Source: Thioclava sp. GXIMD4216 (GTDB lineage: Bacteria; Pseudomonadota; Alphaproteobacteria; Rhodobacterales; Rhodobacteraceae). Taken from it: a stretch of 64,000 nucleotides of DNA. The stretch covers positions 1,219,501 to 1,283,500 of the forward strand of contig NZ_CP149926.1 in NCBI RefSeq assembly GCF_037949285.1. Direction: 5' to 3'. The notes under the pieces were generated by a model, which saw only the letters and a list, made by a program, of their open reading frames with translations, was not told where the DNA came from and did no database searches. How positions within the stretch are numbered: position 1 is the stretch's first letter; every line of letters starts with the position of its first letter. The position numbers were made by a program, and so were the translations under genes. Below, in pieces: positions 59,828-64,000 of the stretch.

Positions 59828-60601
59828 ATGACAGATACTATGGCCACCACGCTTGAACTCCTGACTTCCCCGATGTTGCGCCCGATCCGGCACGGTTTCT
59901 TCACGCGAAAGGGCGGCGCGTCTTCGGGGATCTTTCAGGGCTTGAACTGCGGCGGGGCGTCGAGCGATCTGTCCTCGGCGGTCGAAGTCAACCGTGCGCG
60001 CGTGGCCGAGGCGATGGAGGCGACCCCCGCCCGTCTTGCGGGGATGCGTCAGGTCCATTCGGCGGTGGCAGCGGTGGTCGAGGACGCTGCGGCCCCTGCG
60101 CCCGAAGCCGATGCGCTTGTGACCAGAACGCCCGGCTTGGTGCTGTCGGTACTGACCGCAGATTGCCAGCCGGTGCTGTTTGCCGACCCCGAGGCAGGGG
60201 TGATCGGCGCGGCCCATGCAGGCTGGAAGGGCGCGTTGAACGGCGTGCTGGAGGCCACTTTGGACGCGATGGAAGGTCTGGGGGCGGCGCGGGCCAATAT
60301 CCGTGCGGTGATCGGGCCGTGCATCTCTCAGGCAGCCTATGAGGTGGGCGAGGATTTCATGGAGACCTTCCTGATGGAAGATCCTGCCTATAGCCGTTTT
60401 TTTGCCGGTGGCCCCAATGGCCGCCCGATGTTCGATCTGCCGTCTTTCGGGCTGCACCGCTTGCGCGCGGCAGGGGTGGGGCAGGCCGAATGGATTGGCC
60501 GCTGCACCTATGCCGAGCCGGAATTCTTCTATTCCTACCGCCGCACCACCCATGCCAAAGAGGCCGATTACGGGCGGCTCATCTCAACCATCCGGTTGTG
60601 A
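59828..60601 (+). CDS. pgeF: Peptidoglycan editing factor PgeF (YfiH type)
   Basis: Multicopper-polyphenol-oxidase-fold (Cu-oxidase_4) hydrolase that removes wrongly placed amino acids from peptidoglycan precursors. The 257-residue product has the metal/catalytic residues His in MRQVHSA, Cys in TADCQP and His in AHAGWKGAL. ATG 59828 or 59840 can be the start. It closes lgt-midA-pgeF, 72 bases after midA. Confidence 0.93.
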   Translation: MTDTMATTLELLTSPMLRPIRHGFFTRKGGASSGIFQGLNCGGASSDLSSAVEVNRARVAEAMEATPARLAGMRQVHSAVAAVVEDAAAPAPEADALVTRTPGLVLSVLTADCQPVLFADPEAGVIGAAHAGWKGALNGVLEATLDAMEGLGAARANIRAVIGPCISQAAYEVGEDFMETFLMEDPAYSRFFAGGPNGRPMFDLPSFGLHRLRAAGVGQAEWIGRCTYAEPEFFYSYRRTTHAKEADYGRLISTIRL

Positions 60602-60629
60602 GACGCCCGCTCGCTGCTTCGGAAGTGAT

Positions 60630-60656
60630 AAAGCCGCCCCGAAGGGCGGCTTTTGT
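60630..60656. terminator. Bidirectional terminator between pgeF and pepF
   Basis: AAAGCCGCCC, loop CGAA, GGGCGGCTTTT: a perfect stem with T-run on the plus strand and A/T flank on the minus, between converging genes. Confidence 0.9.
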
Positions 60657-60663
60657 GTCAGGC

Positions 60664-62487
60664 TCAGTCTTCCATCGCTTCGAGTTCGTCGATGAAGCCC
60701 GCGATCATCGACAGGCCCTTGTCCCAGAAGGCGGGGTCCGAGGCGTCAAGGCCGAAGGGGGCCAGAAGCTCTTTGTGGTGTTTCGAGCCGCCCGCTTTGA
60801 GCATGTCGAAATACTTCTCCTGGAAGCCCTCAAGCCCGCCCTCATAGGTGGCGTAAAGCGCATTCACCAGCCCGTCACCGAAGGCATAGGCATAGACGTA
60901 GAAGGGCGAATGGACGAAATGCGGGATATAGGTCCAGAAGGTCTCGTAGCCGTCCATGAATTCGAACGCCGGACCAAGGGATTCGCCCTGCACCGACATC
61001 CATAGCGCGTTGATCTGATCCGGCGTCAGCTCGCCCTCGCGCCGCGCGGCATGCAGCTTGCACTCGAAGTCATAGAAGGCGATCTGGCGCACGACCGTGT
61101 TGATCATATCCTCGACCTTGCCCGCCAGAAGCACCTTGCGCTCGGCAGGGGTTTTGGCCTTTTCCAGCATCTTGCGGAAGGTCAGCATCTCGCCGAAGAC
61201 CGACGCCGTTTCCGCCAGTGTCAGCGGGGTCGAGGCCAGCATCTCGCCCTGACCTGCGGCCAGACATTGGTGCACGCCGTGGCCCAGCTCGTGCGCCAGC
61301 GTCATCACATCACGCGGTTTGCCGAGGTAATTCAGCATCACATAGGGGTGCACGGTGGTCACCGTCGGATGCGCAAAGGCGCCCGGAGCCTTGCCCGGTT
61401 TCACCCCCGCATCGATCCAGCCACGGTCGAAGAAGGGCTTGGCGATCTCGGCCATGCGCGGATCGAAAGAGGCATAGGCCTCATCGACAATCGCGCGCGC
61501 CTCGGACCATTGCACATCGCGCGGCGCTTCAATGGGCAGGGGCGCATTGCGGTCCCAGACCTGCAGCGTTTCAAGGCCCATCCATTTGGCCTTCAGCTTG
61601 TAATAGCGGTGCGAAAGCTTTGGATAGGCCGCCACAACCGCATTGCGCAGCGCCTCGACGACCTCGGGTTCGACATGGTTCGACAGGTGGCGCGCGGCCT
61701 GCGCCGAGGGCATCTTGCGCCAGCGGTCCTCGATCTCTTTCTCTTTGGCCAAAGTATTATGCACGCGGGCAAAGAGCTTGATATTGGCCCCGAAGACTCG
61801 GGCCAGTTCGCGGGCGGCGGCCTCGCGGGTGGCGCGGTCGTGATCGGCCAGAAGGGTGGTGGTGGATTCGAGGTTTAGCACCTCGCCATTGACGGTGAAC
61901 TCCAGCGCGGCGGTGGTTTCGTCAAACAGGCGGTTCCAAGCAGCAGACCCCACAACCGACTGGTCGTGCAGGAATTTTTGCAGCTCATCCGATAGTTGAT
62001 AGGGTTTCATCGCGCGCATGCGGTCAAAGACCGGCTTGTAACGGGCAGCCGCCGCATCTGCGAATTGCGCCTTATAGGTGTCATCCTCGATGCGGTTGAA
62101 TTCGAGGCTGAAGAACACCAGAGGCGTCGTGAAAGCGGTAATCTTGTCTTGCGCATCCGACATCATCTTGGCGCGCTCGGGGTCGACGGTGTTCTGGTAA
62201 TAGCGCAGACCGACGTAGGACATGATGCGGCCCGCCGTGGTCTCTATTTCCTCATAGCGGCGGATGCATTCGGCCATTTCCGCGCCCGAAAGCGTGGCCA
62301 GCTTGCCTTCGTAATCGGCGGCAAAGCTTGCACAATCCTTTTCGACCTTGGCCATATCGGCGGCATATTCGGGGCTGTCGGGCGCCGGATAGAGGTCGCT
62401 CAGGTCCCATTCGGGCAGGGCGCCGAACTTGCCGGTGCCTGCGGTTGCGTTTGCATCCATGACGGGGGTTTTGAGATGAAGCGTCAT
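60664..62487 (-). CDS. pepF: M3 family oligoendopeptidase F
   Basis: Cytoplasmic zinc peptidase that cleaves short peptides. The 607-residue protein has the N-terminal helical domain starting FGALPEWDLSDLYP and the catalytic LAHELGHGVHQ (HExxH), followed by the third ligand Glu in the LAETASVFGEML segment. ATG at 62487 was chosen for its spacing to AGAGG; 62490 is adjacent. No signal peptide. Confidence 0.92.
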   Translation of the reverse strand: MTLHLKTPVMDANATAGTGKFGALPEWDLSDLYPAPDSPEYAADMAKVEKDCASFAADYEGKLATLSGAEMAECIRRYEEIETTAGRIMSYVGLRYYQNTVDPERAKMMSDAQDKITAFTTPLVFFSLEFNRIEDDTYKAQFADAAAARYKPVFDRMRAMKPYQLSDELQKFLHDQSVVGSAAWNRLFDETTAALEFTVNGEVLNLESTTTLLADHDRATREAAARELARVFGANIKLFARVHNTLAKEKEIEDRWRKMPSAQAARHLSNHVEPEVVEALRNAVVAAYPKLSHRYYKLKAKWMGLETLQVWDRNAPLPIEAPRDVQWSEARAIVDEAYASFDPRMAEIAKPFFDRGWIDAGVKPGKAPGAFAHPTVTTVHPYVMLNYLGKPRDVMTLAHELGHGVHQCLAAGQGEMLASTPLTLAETASVFGEMLTFRKMLEKAKTPAERKVLLAGKVEDMINTVVRQIAFYDFECKLHAARREGELTPDQINALWMSVQGESLGPAFEFMDGYETFWTYIPHFVHSPFYVYAYAFGDGLVNALYATYEGGLEGFQEKYFDMLKAGGSKHHKELLAPFGLDASDPAFWDKGLSMIAGFIDELEAMED

Positions 62488-62897
62488 CATATCCTCTTTG
62501 CCGTATCTCCCAAGAGATAGGATGCATGGCGGGCGAGGGGAAGGGGGCTGCGGTTTTGCAGGGCCGCGCCCTGCCGGTTTTTTGCGGGGTTTGATCAATT
62601 TGCCAAGCCCGAGCGATTTTTGTCAGGGAATTCTTGCCATTCGGCAAAACCGGACAAATTATTATCGTCATAATGATCAAAAAAAGCGTCCGGTCATCGG
62701 GCGGGCTCGGGGAGAAGAAGATGCGGGTTCAGCAAAGGATGCGCCCATTTGCAGGGATAGTTTGCCTAAAAAATAATCCTGCGACTAAATTTCATACGTT
62801 TTTTGCGGGTTCGATACCATGCAGGGCGCGGGTCAGCTTCCGTTCGCGAAATGCCTTGCCTAGGCTTTCCTTAAGTGGCGAAGGAGTCGAGGCACAA
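62488..62897. other. AT-rich divergent region between pepF and the ATP-grasp gene
   Basis: About 410 bases without coding character. From 62590 to 62860 it is clearly AT-richer than the flanks. ATTAT-CGTC-ATAAT (62661-62674) is an inverted repeat. A weak promoter, TTGCAG (62749-62754), 17 bases, AATAAT (62772-62777), points to the ATP-grasp gene. No RNA gene seen. Confidence 0.45.
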
Positions 62898-64000
62898 TGA
62901 CCCAGCATTTCAACGAGATGTATGATGGTGGCCGGGTGCGGGAGCCCTATGCGCGGCTGGAGGGCTGGACCAATGCCATGCCCGCCGAATTGCGCCAGAT
63001 GAAACAGGCAGAGGCCGAGCAGCTGTTCCGTCGTATCGGCATTACCTTTGCCGTTTATGGCGAAGGGGGTGACCCTGACAGGCTGATCCCCTTTGACATG
63101 TTCCCCCGCGTGTTCACCCAGAAGGAATGGCGCAAGCTGGAAGCGGGGATCAAGCAGCGGGCGCGGGCGCTGAATGCCTTCCTAAAGGATGTCTATACCA
63201 AGGCGGAGATCGTGCAGGCCGGCAAGATCCCTGCAAAGCTGGTCTACCAGAACGAGGCGTTCGAGCGGGCTGTAATGGGGTTTGTGCCTGCGATGGGCAT
63301 CTACAGCCATATCGTGGGCATCGATCTGGTGCGCACGGGGCCGGAGGATTTCTTCGTGCTGGAGGATAACTGCCGCACGCCCTCGGGTGTCAGCTATATG
63401 CTGGAGAACCGCGAGATCATGATGCGGATGTTCCCCAAGCTGTTCCATGAAAACCGGATCGAGCCGGTGGATGGCTATGCCGAGGCGCTGCGCCGGACGC
63501 TGGCCTCGGTCGCGCCTGCCAAATGCGACAAGGACCCGACGATTGCGATCCTGACGCCGGGCCATTTCAACTCGGCCTATTACGAACACAGCTTCCTTGC
63601 CGATCTGATGGGGGTCGAACTGGTCGAAGGGCCGGATCTCTTCTGCGAGGGCGGTTTTGTCTGGATGCGCACGACGGAAGGCCCGAAGAAGGTCGATGTG
63701 ATCTATCGCCGGATCGATGACGCCTTCCTCGACCCGCTGTGTTTCCGCCCCGATTCCATGCTGGGCGTGCCGGGGCTGATGGATTGCTACCGCTCGGGCG
63801 GGGTCAGTATCTGTTCTGCGCCCGGTGCGGGTGTGGCCGATGACAAGGCCGTCTACACTTTCGTCCCCGAGATGATCCGCTTCTATCTGGGCGAAGAGCC
63901 GATCTTGCAGAACGTGCCTACTTGGCAATGCGCCAAGCCCGATGATCTGAAATATGTGCTGGCGAACCTGCCGGAGCTGGTGGTGAAGGAAGTGCATGGC
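62898..64000 (+). CDS. Circularly permuted type 2 ATP-grasp protein, N-terminal part
   Basis: The frame runs off the window; 367 residues are visible, about three quarters of the usual 470. The start MTQHFNEMYDGGRVREPYAR and the segments GIDLVRTGPEDFFVLEDNCR, TPSGVSYMLENR and VIYRRIDDAFLDP are typical of the family (formerly DUF404/DUF407). These proteins are thought to ligate peptides and usually stand before an alpha-E protein and a transglutaminase-like gene. Substrate unknown. AAGGAG lies ten bases upstream of the ATG. Confidence 0.9.

Overview
The window is chromosomal DNA of a high-GC alphaproteobacterium, almost certainly a member of the Rhodobacteraceae (Rhodobacterales). Evidence: the F1-only ATP synthase operon atpHAGDC, an RpoH-I type sigma-32 gene, a PccR/ScfR-controlled propionyl-CoA carboxylase and methylmalonyl-CoA mutase region, lgt-midA-pgeF, a DUF2125 protein, a DUF6476 protein next to rluD, and repeats with the family-typical core CCCCCGAGGATATTT. 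I could not fix the genus. The window is densely coding and reads as core genome: I see no insertion sequence, prophage, CRISPR array, tRNA or rRNA gene.

Layout. 1-5.3 kb: end of an LpxR-like outer-membrane protein gene, rpsD, a small secreted protein, a hisC-tyrC operon and a DUF2125 protein. 5.3-15.3 kb: a ChaC-like protein, a stator-like ExbB/MotB-type pair, a convergent clpA-M23 peptidase pair, a ClC antiporter, gloB and a methyltransferase. 15.6-20.9 kb: atpHAGDC with terminator, then an H-type lectin gene. 20.9-25.7 kb: a GAF-EAL protein, groESL under a perfect CIRCE element, and a TraB/GumN protein. 25.7-30.5 kb: Mn-dependent pyrophosphatase, an orphan phnM, a divergent argP/lysE pair and a DMT exporter. 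30.5-37.3 kb: a choline-to-betaine regulon, choXWV divergent from betI-betB-betA with a BetI box between. 37.4-38.4 kb: a secreted nuclease and a YdcH protein behind a perfect FNR box. 38.5-50.2 kb: the propionate region, with pccR, pccB, pccA and mcm interleaved with small lipoproteins, a DUF4174 protein and a sulfotransferase-like gene. 50.3-56.5 kb: AmpD-type amidase, Excalibur lipoprotein, gatCA, a metallo-beta-lactamase fold hydrolase, rpoH and rluD. 56.5-64 kb: DUF6476, NUDIX, ubiK, lgt-midA-pgeF, oligoendopeptidase F and the start of a circularly permuted ATP-grasp gene.

How it fits together. Choline is imported by ChoXWV and oxidised by BetA and BetB to glycine betaine, with BetI as choline-responsive repressor. 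Propionyl-CoA is carboxylated by PccAB and rearranged by Mcm to succinyl-CoA, with PccR sites in front of both pccR and pccB. GroESL (CIRCE/HrcA) and RpoH belong to the heat-shock response, and ClpA is a common member of it.

The observations most worth following are the helically phased TTTGCAA-type sites before pccB, the uncharacterised ExbB/long-coiled-coil MotB-like pair, the two-copy extragenic repeat that supplies gene ends, the perfect FNR box before the YdcH gene, the CATG that holds two divergent start codons, and a foldable element in the gap before the glycine-zipper lipoprotein gene.
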